From positions 1-64,000 of the forward strand of contig NZ_JBFBOG010000002.1 of NCBI RefSeq assembly GCF_040686855.1: a DNA stretch of 64,000 nucleotides. Reading direction: 5' to 3'. A model generated the notes under the pieces. It was not told the DNA's origin, ran no database searches, and was given only the letters and a program-made list of their open reading frames with translations. Position 1 is the first letter of the stretch. Every line of letters begins with the position of its first letter. This document shows, one piece after another, positions 16,376-24,855 of this stretch. The DNA is from Leifsonia sp040686855 (lineage in GTDB: Bacteria > Actinomycetota > Actinomycetes > Actinomycetales > Microbacteriaceae). The position numbers were made by a program, and so were the translations under genes.

Positions 16376-18235
16376 CTAGCCGAGGGCGGAGGCGCTGTCG
16401 AGGGAGACCGTGTCGGCCACCGCGTCGCCGGCTTGGCCGAGACGGATCGCGCCGACCGTGACGTCGGCCGCCAGCCGCTGTCGTTTGCGAGGCGCATCGC
16501 CGGCCCGCACGTCGAAGCGCAGCCGGACGGTCTCCCCGGCCGCCGCCACCACCGACCCCGGCGACGGATCGCTCCACCCCTCGGGCGTCACGAGCCGGGC
16601 GACCACCTCGCGCGGCTCGTCGTACGGGTTCACGACGACGACCTCGTACTCCAGCGCCGCCCCGGGCTGCACGCGCTGGTAGAACGGCTCCACCAGCACC
16701 AGGTTGCCGTCGGCCGGCGGGAGCATCCCGTCGTCCGGAAGCAGCCCGTTGTGGATGGCGGCGAGCTCGTCGCCCTGCTCGGTGAGCAGCTGCAGGTAGT
16801 CCTCGTCGACCTCGCGGCCCTGCCAGTGGCCGGTGATCATGAGACCGGGAGCCACCCGGCGGTACAGCGCCGCGCTCTGGATGAAGTCATCGCGCCGGAA
16901 CCGGTTGCGGTACTGGTAGTTCAGGATCTCGCGCTGCACGCCGAGCCGCCCCTCGGCGGTCTGCTGGTCGCCGGTCGCGAGCACCCGGACGCCGTCCACC
17001 TCGAACTCGAAGGCGGCGGCGTAGAGCGTGTGCCCGGGCAGTTCGTGGGTGACGAACTCGTACTCGCGCCAGCGCACCGTCTCGCCGAGCGCCAGCACGC
17101 GATCGGCCGGGATGGGCTCGAACCACTGGCAGGGCAGGTCGGTCCGCATCGGGTCGGCCATGATGGGCGCGACGTTCTCGGGCAGCCACACCTGCGTCCC
17201 CTCGACGTCGCGCAGCAGGTTCAGTCCGGCGATGTGGTCGTCGTGGTAGTGCGTGCCGAGCACCACCTCGATCGAGGTCACGCCGAAGTCGCGCTTCAAG
17301 GCGGGGAGGCTCGCGAGCCACGGCCGCCGCGCCGCGCGGTCGGTGCCGGCCGGCCATCCCGTGGACATGTCGTAGCCGTAGTCGATGAACAGCGCCGCTC
17401 CGGAGTCGCTGAGCAGCACGTACACGCAGGAGTTGGCGGTGCGGTTGAGGAGCAGGTGGTCGGTGAGGCGGACGAAGGGGCGCTCCAGCCAGTCCCGCAG
17501 GTCCCAGGCGTTGGTGCGGCGGGAGTCGACGTAGCCGGCCATCCGGTCGGCCAGCTGTTCCAGCGCATCCATCGCGTCGGCCATCGGCTCGCCGTGCGAC
17601 GGCAACAGGATGCCGGGCTCCTCCTCCTGAAGGATCAGGCAGGAGAGCACGTTCATCGCCGGGCCCTCGTTCTCGGTGTACGACCACTGGGTCGCCGCGA
17701 GCGACCAGACCTTGCCGGGCGCGTAGATGAGGTCGCCGGTGAACGCGATCCGCTCGCCGTCGCGCTCGATCAGGTAGGTGACCGAGCCCATGGTGTGGCC
17801 GGGGGTCGGGAGGGTCTTCACCGCGAGGCCGCCGAAGGTCGCGGTGCGGTACTCGGGCACGGTCCCGGCGACAGGCACGGGATCGAGCAGCGAGAAGCGG
17901 TCCTGGCGCAGGTTGTAGTCGTTGTACAGCGCCCGGGACGACCACATCTCGTCTACGCGGGTGAAGAGGTCCTGCTCCACCGGCGGCACGAAGATCGGGA
18001 TGCCCGCGGCCACCGCGCGCGGCAGGCCCTGGCCCTGGTCGCGGTGGTGGTGGGTCATCAGCACGGCGTCGAGCGTGTCGAGGCCGAGCTCGCCGAGGTG
18101 ATCGAGCACGTCGCCCGACCCGAAGTCGATGACGATGGCGCCGCCGGCGGCCCCGGGCGGCGGGGTGACGACGTAGACGTTGCAGGTGTCCGCGAACCGG
18201 TGGACGCCGGGGGCGACCTCGGTGAACGCGCTCAT
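16376..18235 (-). CDS. Tandem metallo-beta-lactamase-fold hydrolase
   Basis: This 619-residue protein has two MBL domains and a C-terminal beta-sandwich. In the first, the metal motif reads H62-H63-H64-R65-D66-Q67, so the last His of HxHxDH is Gln; it keeps PTPGHT, FTGDL and PSHGEP elements. In the second, the motif H329-Y-H331-D-D333-H334 is complete and is followed by ELPGHT, ATGDQQ and TGHW. Start ATG 18235 overlaps the upstream glycosidase stop (ATGA). Cytoplasmic, substrate unknown; the family includes lactonases, thioesterases and phosphodiesterases. Two MBL cores in one chain with one imperfect site is unusual. Its operon position implies a role with sugar or sugar-acid substrates. Confidence 0.85.
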   Translation of the reverse strand: MSAFTEVAPGVHRFADTCNVYVVTPPPGAAGGAIVIDFGSGDVLDHLGELGLDTLDAVLMTHHHRDQGQGLPRAVAAGIPIFVPPVEQDLFTRVDEMWSSRALYNDYNLRQDRFSLLDPVPVAGTVPEYRTATFGGLAVKTLPTPGHTMGSVTYLIERDGERIAFTGDLIYAPGKVWSLAATQWSYTENEGPAMNVLSCLILQEEEPGILLPSHGEPMADAMDALEQLADRMAGYVDSRRTNAWDLRDWLERPFVRLTDHLLLNRTANSCVYVLLSDSGAALFIDYGYDMSTGWPAGTDRAARRPWLASLPALKRDFGVTSIEVVLGTHYHDDHIAGLNLLRDVEGTQVWLPENVAPIMADPMRTDLPCQWFEPIPADRVLALGETVRWREYEFVTHELPGHTLYAAAFEFEVDGVRVLATGDQQTAEGRLGVQREILNYQYRNRFRRDDFIQSAALYRRVAPGLMITGHWQGREVDEDYLQLLTEQGDELAAIHNGLLPDDGMLPPADGNLVLVEPFYQRVQPGAALEYEVVVVNPYDEPREVVARLVTPEGWSDPSPGSVVAAAGETVRLRFDVRAGDAPRKRQRLAADVTVGAIRLGQAGDAVADTVSLDSASALG

Positions 18236-20121
18236 ACCGTGCTCGGCTCCTTCTGGGGCTCGTCGTCGCGGGCCGCGCGGTACGCGCGCCACAGGACGGC
18301 GATCTCATCGAGGTCGCCGTCGGTGACATCTTCGCGGCTGTTGTCGATGGATTCCACGTAGTAGAGCGCCGGCACGCCGAGCTCCGGCTGGATGCGCGAG
18401 TACGCGAGCCATTCCTCCCGGCTCGGCATCGGCCACTGGTCGGTGTCGATCGGGTGGCCCGGGAGCGACGCCGCGGCGATGTCATGGCGGAAGCGCAGCT
18501 GGTCGCCGACGGGCACCGGCTCGCCGTGCACCGAGTCCTCGAGCACGTCGTTGAGCCGCACCATGTCGGTGACGTCGGAGAACGAGGGATGCACGGTGTG
18601 CGTCACCACGAGCGCGTCGGGCTTCGCGGCCTTGGCGGCCTCGTGGATGGTGCGCACGATGGCGTGCAGCGCGCTCATGCCCCACACGTCGTCGCCGTGC
18701 GTGCGGAGCGTGACCCCGGAGGGCGCTCGCTGCGTGAAGTCCACCTTGAAGCCGTCGGCGTCGAGGCCGTCGGGCGAGAGCATCCGCGTCACCTGCTCGG
18801 CGAGCGCATCCAGGTAGGCGGGGTTCGACGGGTCGACCGCGACCGGGCGCCCGAAGGCGTCGCGGACGGTCAGCTCCGGGGGGAGGCCACTCGGGTCCCA
18901 GGCCTTGAACCACAGCAGGACGCGCTGACCTGCGGCATGCCGCTCGTCGATCCAGCCGCGCAGGTCGGGCCACTTCTCGGTGTCGACCGTGTTGGTGCCG
19001 TAGTCGGCCTGCCAGCGGTCGTCGATCACGACGGTCCCTGGGTGGAGGTCGCGCTCGGCGAGGCGGCGCAGCCAGCGGTCGTAGAGGTACTGGCGGGCGA
19101 GGTCGGGCGCGAACGCCGCGCCCGACGGCAGGACGAAGCCGTCGGCGTTGTCGGTCGCCAGCGCCTCGCCCTCGTGGCTCATCCGCACGGCGAGCGCGCA
19201 CTGCGCGCCCCAGCCGCAGAAGATCGGCTCGTGCCACCAGCCGACGGGCTCGGGTGCGGGGGCCGCCCATCCCTTCGCCGCGAGGTCGTCGCGGTAGTCG
19301 CGGATGAGGGTCAGCGGTGCGCCGCCGGGCCGCAGCACGAACTCGGGCGAGACCCAGCCGCCGGCGCGAACGCGGGTGTGGCCCTCGTACGTGAGCCGGA
19401 ACAGGAAGCCGCCGTCGAGCACGTCGTAGCGGAAGGTCGTGAAGCCGAGCTGAGCGATGGGCGCGACCACCGAGACGCCGAGCCAGTCGCCGACCGGCAT
19501 GTCCGTCGGGCCGTGCGGAGCATCGGCGGAGATGGACGGACGACCCAGCCCGAAGACGAGCGGCGGCGGAGAGAAGATGCCGTGGAGGCGTCCCGGCTCC
19601 GCGTCACCGACGACGCCGAGCTGCGCCTGCGCGTTGGACGGGCGCACGACCTGGATGGGTTCGGTCGGCGTCGGAACATACAGCGACGGGAAGCGGATGC
19701 CCGAGCGGAACGTGCCCGCGGCGCCGGTCGGGAGCGCCGCCTGGCCGCCGAACATCGTGAGGTCGGTGATGCGCGCCTCATCCTCCTCGGTGGTCACCTC
19801 GACGCGGGCGCGGACCTCGCTCGGCGTGCAGTGCAGCACGATCGCCTTGGTGGCCCAGGCGCTGGAGTCGGTGAGCACGGTGACGCGTACCGACCCGTCG
19901 TCCTCCTCCTCGACCGTGACCGCGGTCGGGCCGGACGACTCGTCGGGCACGCCGAGGCGGTCGACGCTCGCGAGCAGGGAGAGGTCGCTCCACAGCTCGC
20001 CGTCCGGACCGGCGATGGTCGCGCGCGGGCGGGCGAGGGCCACGCCGAGCGTGTACGCGGGGGCGACGAGCACGACCTCGGTCGCGCTGCGGGTGACGGT
20101 GATGTCCTGGGTGGTCTGCAT
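18232..20121 (-). CDS. TIM-barrel glycoside hydrolase, GH31/GH36-like (alpha-glycosidase)
   Basis: This 629-residue protein has an N-terminal beta-sandwich domain (to ~residue 300) followed by a TIM barrel. Barrel motifs are GTVVIDDRWQADYG, RVLLWFKAWDPS and ADGFKVDFTQRAPSG. The Lys-x-Asp (KVD) carries the likely nucleophile as in GH31/GH36 enzymes, and a later SDVTDMVRLND may hold the acid/base. There is no signal peptide. It starts at ATG 20121 with GAGG upstream, 38 bp after the GH13 gene, and overlaps the MBL gene by 4 bp. Specificity (alpha-galactoside, alpha-xyloside or sulfoquinovoside) cannot be fixed from the sequence alone. Confidence 0.78.
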   Translation of the reverse strand: MQTTQDITVTRSATEVVLVAPAYTLGVALARPRATIAGPDGELWSDLSLLASVDRLGVPDESSGPTAVTVEEEDDGSVRVTVLTDSSAWATKAIVLHCTPSEVRARVEVTTEEDEARITDLTMFGGQAALPTGAAGTFRSGIRFPSLYVPTPTEPIQVVRPSNAQAQLGVVGDAEPGRLHGIFSPPPLVFGLGRPSISADAPHGPTDMPVGDWLGVSVVAPIAQLGFTTFRYDVLDGGFLFRLTYEGHTRVRAGGWVSPEFVLRPGGAPLTLIRDYRDDLAAKGWAAPAPEPVGWWHEPIFCGWGAQCALAVRMSHEGEALATDNADGFVLPSGAAFAPDLARQYLYDRWLRRLAERDLHPGTVVIDDRWQADYGTNTVDTEKWPDLRGWIDERHAAGQRVLLWFKAWDPSGLPPELTVRDAFGRPVAVDPSNPAYLDALAEQVTRMLSPDGLDADGFKVDFTQRAPSGVTLRTHGDDVWGMSALHAIVRTIHEAAKAAKPDALVVTHTVHPSFSDVTDMVRLNDVLEDSVHGEPVPVGDQLRFRHDIAAASLPGHPIDTDQWPMPSREEWLAYSRIQPELGVPALYYVESIDNSREDVTDGDLDEIAVLWRAYRAARDDEPQKEPSTV

Positions 20122-20159
20122 GGTCCTCGGGGTGGGGGGAAGGTGAGGTCGCGGGTGGT

Positions 20160-21629
20160 TCAGAGGGTGGCGAGCGCGGCGACGGAGTCGACGGCGAGGG
20201 GGCCGCCGGCTCCCTGCAGGTGGATGCGGAAGCGCGGTTCGGGAGCGAACGCGACCTCGAGCGTGGCGCGCTCGTCGCCGAGCGTCCACTCGAGCACGAG
20301 CGCGTCCGCCTCCACACGGTAGCCGAACTCGCCGGTGAAGGCGGCGTGCGCCGACCGCAACCGGACGAGGGCGAGCTGGGCGCGGGTGACGTCGCTCGCC
20401 ATCGCCGCGTCGAACTCCGCCGACGTGTACACGTGCCGATTGACGTCGCGTCCCTGCCCGGTGCGCTCGAACAGCGCCACGTCGTCCAGGCCGCCGAGAA
20501 GTCCGACGTAGTACAGCTGGGGGCGCCCGGGCAGCCACAGTTGGACGGCGCGGCAGAGCAGGTAGGCGTTCGCATCCGCGCCGAGGGCGGAGAAGAACGT
20601 CGCGTTGATCTGGTGCGGCAGGCTCATCCACGCCGGGATGACGGATGCGAGGGTCGAGTGGCCGTGCGTGGCCTCGGCCGCGCGGGCGAAGATCGCGGCC
20701 ATGTCGTCCTGGCTGATGAGGCCCGGGCGGTCGCCCGACGGGCCGGCGTCGATGATGCCGATGCCGTCGTGGGTGTCGAGCACGGTGATCGCGTTCCGCG
20801 GGCGGATGCGCAGCCACTCCTGCAGGCGGTCGGAGGTGCCGGTGCCGAGGCTGTGCAGCAGGAGCGGAGCGAGCGCGAAGTCGTAGACGAGATCGACGAG
20901 CGGAGCGATGGCGAGCTGCTGCGTGTAGTGCGCGTGCACCTCGACGAGCACCCGAAGGCCCTCCTCGCGAGCGAGCGCGACGATCTCGCGCACGAACTCC
21001 AGCGTCTCCGGCGTCATGAAGCTGTCGGACCCGGGCGTCTTGACCGCGTAGCCCACCGCATCCAGCCGGACCGTGGTCACACCGCCGTCGTGCAGGGCGG
21101 CGAGGATGCGGCGGAGGTACGCGCGGGCGCGGTCGTTCGCGACGTCGAGGTCGACCTGGCTCGGCATGAAGGTCGTCCAGACCAGGCGGCGGCGGCCGTC
21201 CGCCATCCGGTACGCGGTGAAGGGCAGACCGGGTCGCGGGCGGTAGAAGGCGGTGATGTCGTCCTCCGACGCCCGATCGGGGAAGACCGTGTCGAAGGTG
21301 AGGAACATGCCGTCGTGCGGAGACTCCTCGCCGAGCGCCAGCCAGTCCACGAACTCGGCCGACTCGCTCGACACGTGGTTCACGATGAGGTCGGCGGTCA
21401 CCTCGCGGTTCGCAGCGATCGCGCGGACGTCGTCCCAGGTGCCGAGGCGCGGGTCGACCGACGCGTGGTCGATCGGGTCGAAGCCCGCGTCCGCGCCGTC
21501 GAACGGCACGAAGAACGGGAGGAGGTGCACGCCCGCGAAGTCACGAAGGGGGCCGTCGAGCAGGGCGCGCAGGCGCGGGAGGTCGCCGCCGAGGCGGTCG
21601 GCGTAGGCGAGCAGGTCGACGCCGGTCAT
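20160..21629 (-). CDS. GH13 subfamily 18 sucrose phosphorylase-like enzyme
   Basis: This 489-residue alpha-amylase-superfamily protein closely follows sucrose phosphorylase: YADRLGGDLPRLRALLDGPL at the start, HLLPFFVPFDGADAGFDPID, the nucleophile Asp190 in VRLDAVGYAVK, acid/base Glu230 in VLVEVHAHY and His287-Asp288 in LDTHDGIGIID. The family phosphorolyses sucrose, sucrose-6-phosphate, glucosylglycerol or glucosylglycerate to glucose 1-phosphate. The operon lacks a fructose-specific gene and contains sugar-acid genes, so a glucosyl sugar acid is a plausible substrate. The start at ATG 21629 overlaps the racemase gene stop by 4 bp. It is cytoplasmic with no signal peptide. Confidence 0.85.
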   Translation of the reverse strand: MTGVDLLAYADRLGGDLPRLRALLDGPLRDFAGVHLLPFFVPFDGADAGFDPIDHASVDPRLGTWDDVRAIAANREVTADLIVNHVSSESAEFVDWLALGEESPHDGMFLTFDTVFPDRASEDDITAFYRPRPGLPFTAYRMADGRRRLVWTTFMPSQVDLDVANDRARAYLRRILAALHDGGVTTVRLDAVGYAVKTPGSDSFMTPETLEFVREIVALAREEGLRVLVEVHAHYTQQLAIAPLVDLVYDFALAPLLLHSLGTGTSDRLQEWLRIRPRNAITVLDTHDGIGIIDAGPSGDRPGLISQDDMAAIFARAAEATHGHSTLASVIPAWMSLPHQINATFFSALGADANAYLLCRAVQLWLPGRPQLYYVGLLGGLDDVALFERTGQGRDVNRHVYTSAEFDAAMASDVTRAQLALVRLRSAHAAFTGEFGYRVEADALVLEWTLGDERATLEVAFAPEPRFRIHLQGAGGPLAVDSVAALATL

Positions 21630-22396
21630 GGGGTCGCTCCGTTCTCTGGGGAGGTTCCGTCGGATCCGGAGGCGGCCGCACGGTTCGCGCTGGCGTCCGG
21701 CGTCCCCGGATCCGACGGGGTCAGTGCCTCCGCGAGCCGGGCGACGCCGCCCGCCGGGGAGGTGAGTACGGGGATGTCCACGCCGGCCGACTCGGCGGCG
21801 GGTGCCATCGAGGCTTGGGCGAGGACGAGGACGGCGGCCGCGGCCTCGCCGGCGGCGGGGTTCGCGGCGGCGCGGACAGCGTCGGCGATGAGACGGTCGT
21901 GGGTGGCCTGGTCGCCCGCGGCTCGCGCGGCGGCCGCGCCGTCGACGACCGTTGCGGTGACCGTGGCGCGCACGCCCTGGGCGGCGGCTTCACGCTCGAT
22001 CAACCGCGTGGTCGGTCCGAGCGTCGCGGTGTTCGTCGCGAGCACCGCGATGCGGGGCTGGGCGCCGGTGGCGGCGGACGCGAGGCGAGCGGCCTCGGCG
22101 GCCATGGCTGCATCCACCCGGATGACCGGCACCCCCAGCGAGGCGGCCGCTTCCTCCGCGGCCTCGCCGATGGAGGAGCAGGTGACCAGGATCGCGTCCG
22201 CGCCCGACTCCGCCAGGTGGCGCAGGTGCGCGGCGACGCGCTCGCGCACCGCCGGGGTGACACCTTCGGCGATCGCGGTCTCCAGCATCCACGCGTCGAC
22301 GACGTGCTCACGGCTCGTTCCCGGAACCGCGTCGGCGACGAGCCCGTCGAAGGTCGGCGCGAGCGCCGGGACGGTGTGCAGCAGTCCGGCGATCAT
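21626..22396 (-). CDS. Asp/Glu/hydantoin racemase-superfamily protein
   Basis: This 256-residue protein of the two-domain racemase fold keeps the first catalytic Cys in LVTCSSIGEAAEEA. The position expected for the second Cys reads VLVLAQASMAPAAE, with no Cys. Classical two-base racemases need both, so this one may be an isomerase, decarboxylase or lyase variant. Start ATG 22396 overlaps the aldolase stop (ATGA), and the gene overlaps the GH13_18 gene in the same way. The last ~30 residues are low complexity. OtnI-type isomerases are unrelated in fold, so an erythronate-isomerase role is only a guess from context. Confidence 0.7.
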   Translation of the reverse strand: MIAGLLHTVPALAPTFDGLVADAVPGTSREHVVDAWMLETAIAEGVTPAVRERVAAHLRHLAESGADAILVTCSSIGEAAEEAAASLGVPVIRVDAAMAAEAARLASAATGAQPRIAVLATNTATLGPTTRLIEREAAAQGVRATVTATVVDGAAAARAAGDQATHDRLIADAVRAAANPAAGEAAAAVLVLAQASMAPAAESAGVDIPVLTSPAGGVARLAEALTPSDPGTPDASANRAAASGSDGTSPENGATP

Positions 22397-23295
22397 CGCG
22401 CCTCCCGCCACGGACGCGCCTCGCGGTCGACGACCTCGATCAGGGCCTCGAGCCGCGGCACCGACAGCTCGCGCAGGGCGGCGGGGACGTCGTCTCGCCC
22501 GACGACGTCGCTCCACAGCGCCCGACCCGCGAGGAACCCGCTCGCGCCGGCGCGGCACGCCGCCTCGACGGCCGGCAGGAACGCCGGACGGTCGACGCCC
22601 TGCGACAGCACCACCCAGGGTCCGATGATGGCGTCGTTCAGCCGCTCGCTCGCCTCGCGCTGCGCGGCCTCGTCGCCGGTTCCCGACAGCGGCACCTGGA
22701 CCTTGTAGAGGCTCTGGCCGGACGGGGACAGCTCGGCGGCTGCCTCGCGGATGGCGACGTCGAGGTCCCAGGTGCCGGCGTCCAGCTCCTCCGGCGTCGC
22801 CCGGACCACGGGCTCCAGCACCGACAGCACACCGCGGGCACGGCACTCGGCGACGAACCGGTGCACGAGCTCGACGCGCTGCTCGCGCTTCGCGTCGCGG
22901 CGCCAGATCACCAGCAGCTTCAGTGCGGAGACACCATCGAGGTCCGTCTCCGTCAGAACGACCTCGTCGAGCGCCGTCTCCTCGACCGGACCGCCGTCCT
23001 CCTGCGTGAGGTCGTCTGCCGCCAGGATGAGGCCCGTGCCCGAGGGCAGCGTGTCGCGGACCGCCTCCCAGCCGAAGTGCCGGTCGATCAGGAACCCGGA
23101 CGCCAGCGGGCCGAGCGCCGCGGCGACGTCCAGCTTGAAGCGGATGAGGACGTCGTCGGCCGGGCGGCCGGCGCCGGCGAGGTCGAACATGTGGCGAAGG
23201 CTCTCGCGCTGGTCCATCGCCACCATCGCGAGGGACCCGCTCGGGCGGGCGATGGCGTCGAGGTCGAGTGCGGGACGGGAGGCGGTGTCGGTCAT
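22393..23295 (-). CDS. Class I aldolase, LacD/YihT-like
   Basis: This 300-residue TIM-barrel aldolase begins ALDLDAIARPSGSLAMVAMD-QRESLRHMF, the hallmark of tagatose-1,6-bisphosphate and sulfofructose-phosphate aldolases. A Lys in SALKLLVIWRR or LYKVQVPL is the probable Schiff-base residue. Such enzymes cleave a ketose phosphate to dihydroxyacetone phosphate and an aldehyde. Start ATG 23295 overlaps the FGGY kinase stop by 4 bp, so the kinase product is the likely substrate. Sulfoquinovose catabolism was considered, but its usual partner genes (YihS, YihU, PfkB-type kinase) are absent here. Confidence 0.78.
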   Translation of the reverse strand: MTDTASRPALDLDAIARPSGSLAMVAMDQRESLRHMFDLAGAGRPADDVLIRFKLDVAAALGPLASGFLIDRHFGWEAVRDTLPSGTGLILAADDLTQEDGGPVEETALDEVVLTETDLDGVSALKLLVIWRRDAKREQRVELVHRFVAECRARGVLSVLEPVVRATPEELDAGTWDLDVAIREAAAELSPSGQSLYKVQVPLSGTGDEAAQREASERLNDAIIGPWVVLSQGVDRPAFLPAVEAACRAGASGFLAGRALWSDVVGRDDVPAALRELSVPRLEALIEVVDREARPWREAR

Positions 23296-24785
23296 GCGGG
23301 TTCCTTGCTTCGGAGCGTCGCCGCCTCCACGAAGGCGTCCAGCAGAGCCGGATCGCCCGCGGAGGCGACGCTGTCGGCGCTGCCCGGGTCGTGCGGGTGC
23401 ACGGGCAGCGAGGTCGTGATGCCGGCCACACGGTGCGCGGCGAGCAGGGCGGCGCCGGTGGCCACGGGTTCGACCGCGGCGACGCGGCGGAGGCGGCCCG
23501 GGAGGAGGCGCTGCTTGAGGCGCCACCAGGCGGCGTTGGCGGCGCCGGGTCCGCCGAGCACGGTCAGCTCCGGACGGCGCGGGCCGGCGAGTCCGGTCTG
23601 GGAGGCGTCCATCCACGCGAGCTGGAGGGCGAGGCCGGTCAGCACGGCGGTGAGCGTCGCCGCGGGGTCGGCGAGACGACCCGGCGCGCCCTCCTCGACC
23701 GGCTGGACCAGGCGCACGGAGGCAGCCGCGTCGGGCGACGGGGACTGCCTGCCGCGCAGGTAGGGGAGGAGGAACGCGTCCAACGGGCCCTCCGCCCGCA
23801 GCCGGGCGCCTTCGAGGGCGGCGTGCCGGTCGGCACCCGGAAGGAGCTCGGCGAACGCCCACTCGACCAGCGCGCCCGCCGCCGGGTTGCCGGCCAGGAG
23901 GGTTTCGTAGCGTCCGTCGATGCTCCGGGCGAGGCTCATCCCCTGCTCCCGAGCGGCGTCGCGCGGCACGCTCTCGGCGATCCGCAGCAGCGCCTCGGCG
24001 GTCCCGACGGAGTCGGCTGCCTGGCCGGGCTCGCGTGCGCCCGCAGCCCAGGCGCCGACGGCGTGATCGTGACCCGCTGCGACGACGGGGATGCCGACGG
24101 GCAGACCGAGCGCGCGTGCCGCGTCCGCACCGAGCAGGCCGGCGGTCTCGCCCGGGAGCGCGACCCGGGGGAAACGGTCGGGGGTCAGACCCACCACGCC
24201 GACGAGGTCGCGGTCGAACTCACGCGCCAGCGGTTCCCCGGAGGCCGGGAGCCGGTAGGCCATCGTGCGGGCCGCCAGCGTGTGGTCGGTCACCGCCTCA
24301 CCGGTCAGCGCCGCGATCACCAGCGCATCGGCTCCGAGCCAGCGGGCGTCGTCGAGTCGCGCATCCTGCTGGTCGGCCAGGCGCTGCCAGTGCACGAGCG
24401 GCGATTTGTGCGGCGCGGGCACGCCGGTCGCCGCGTAGAGGGCTTCGGCCCCCACGGCCGCCGTCAGCCGGTCGGCCGTGGCGGCGTCGCCGTCCGCCCA
24501 GCGCAACAGCTCGCCGCGCGGCTGATCATCGGGGCCGGCGAGCGAGCCGGTCTCCCCCATCGCGGCGACGCCGATGGCGACGATCGGATGCGGGCTGTCC
24601 AGCACCACGTCGCGCACCGCGTTCAGGACCACCGACTGCAGCGCCGCGCCGGACGACGGCGTCGGCACCGACAGCGTGCGCTCTTCGCGCACACCGTCGC
24701 CGAACACGGCCAGCACCACCTTCGTGTTGGTGGTGCCGACATCCACGCCCAGAGCGGCGAGAGGTGCGTCGGTCACAGACTCCAT
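23292..24785 (-). CDS. FGGY-family carbohydrate kinase
   Basis: This 497-residue sugar kinase of the actin-like fold has ALGVDVGTTNTKVVLAVFGD at the N-terminal phosphate loop, VAAGHDHAVGAWAAGA (catalytic Asp in GHD) mid-protein, and C-terminal ELTVLGGPGAANAAWW. It phosphorylates a ketose, polyol or sugar acid; specificity is unknown. I choose ATG 24785 because CGGAAG lies 8 nt upstream; GTG 24794 has no room for a ribosome site. It is the first gene of the seven-gene minus-strand operon and is transcribed away from deoR across an intergenic region carrying inverted repeats. Confidence 0.85.
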   Translation of the reverse strand: MESVTDAPLAALGVDVGTTNTKVVLAVFGDGVREERTLSVPTPSSGAALQSVVLNAVRDVVLDSPHPIVAIGVAAMGETGSLAGPDDQPRGELLRWADGDAATADRLTAAVGAEALYAATGVPAPHKSPLVHWQRLADQQDARLDDARWLGADALVIAALTGEAVTDHTLAARTMAYRLPASGEPLAREFDRDLVGVVGLTPDRFPRVALPGETAGLLGADAARALGLPVGIPVVAAGHDHAVGAWAAGAREPGQAADSVGTAEALLRIAESVPRDAAREQGMSLARSIDGRYETLLAGNPAAGALVEWAFAELLPGADRHAALEGARLRAEGPLDAFLLPYLRGRQSPSPDAAASVRLVQPVEEGAPGRLADPAATLTAVLTGLALQLAWMDASQTGLAGPRRPELTVLGGPGAANAAWWRLKQRLLPGRLRRVAAVEPVATGAALLAAHRVAGITTSLPVHPHDPGSADSVASAGDPALLDAFVEAATLRSKEPA

Positions 24786-24787
24786 TC

Positions 24788-24803
24788 TGTTCACTTCCGA
24801 ACA
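24788..24803. promoter_or_regulatory. Inverted repeat TGTTC-N6-GAACA in front of the FGGY operon
   Basis: A short inverted repeat (5 bp arms, 6-nt spacer) overlaps the ribosome binding region of the FGGY kinase gene. It could be a weak regulator site or mRNA structure. It is short enough to occur by chance. Confidence 0.3.
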
Positions 24804-24818
24804 TTCGCGTCAAGATTT

Positions 24819-24840
24819 GTGCGTTTGTTGACAAGCGCAC
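24819..24840. promoter_or_regulatory. Putative DeoR operator between divergent kinase and deoR genes
   Basis: A 22-bp near-palindrome with half-site GTGCGYTTGTY on both strands (18 of 22 positions symmetric) sits centrally between the divergent starts 24785 and 24856. DeoR-family repressors usually bind such sites in their own divergent promoter, so it may control both arms of the locus. Confidence 0.6.
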
Positions 24841-24855
24841 CGAGCAGCCGGTTGG

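Noticed and set aside
16313..18361. A 682-codon plus-strand frame opposite the double MBL gene
   Set aside because: Antisense shadow of a high-GC coding gene; the MBL protein on the minus strand has clear motifs.
20220..22628. An 802-codon plus-strand frame opposite GH13 and the racemase
   Set aside because: Low-complexity antisense; no ribosome site or domain, while the minus strand has enzyme motifs.
22393..24785. Sulfoquinovose catabolic operon
   Set aside because: Only the YihT-like aldolase and a GH31-like enzyme fit; the characteristic isomerase, reductase and PfkB kinase are not present.
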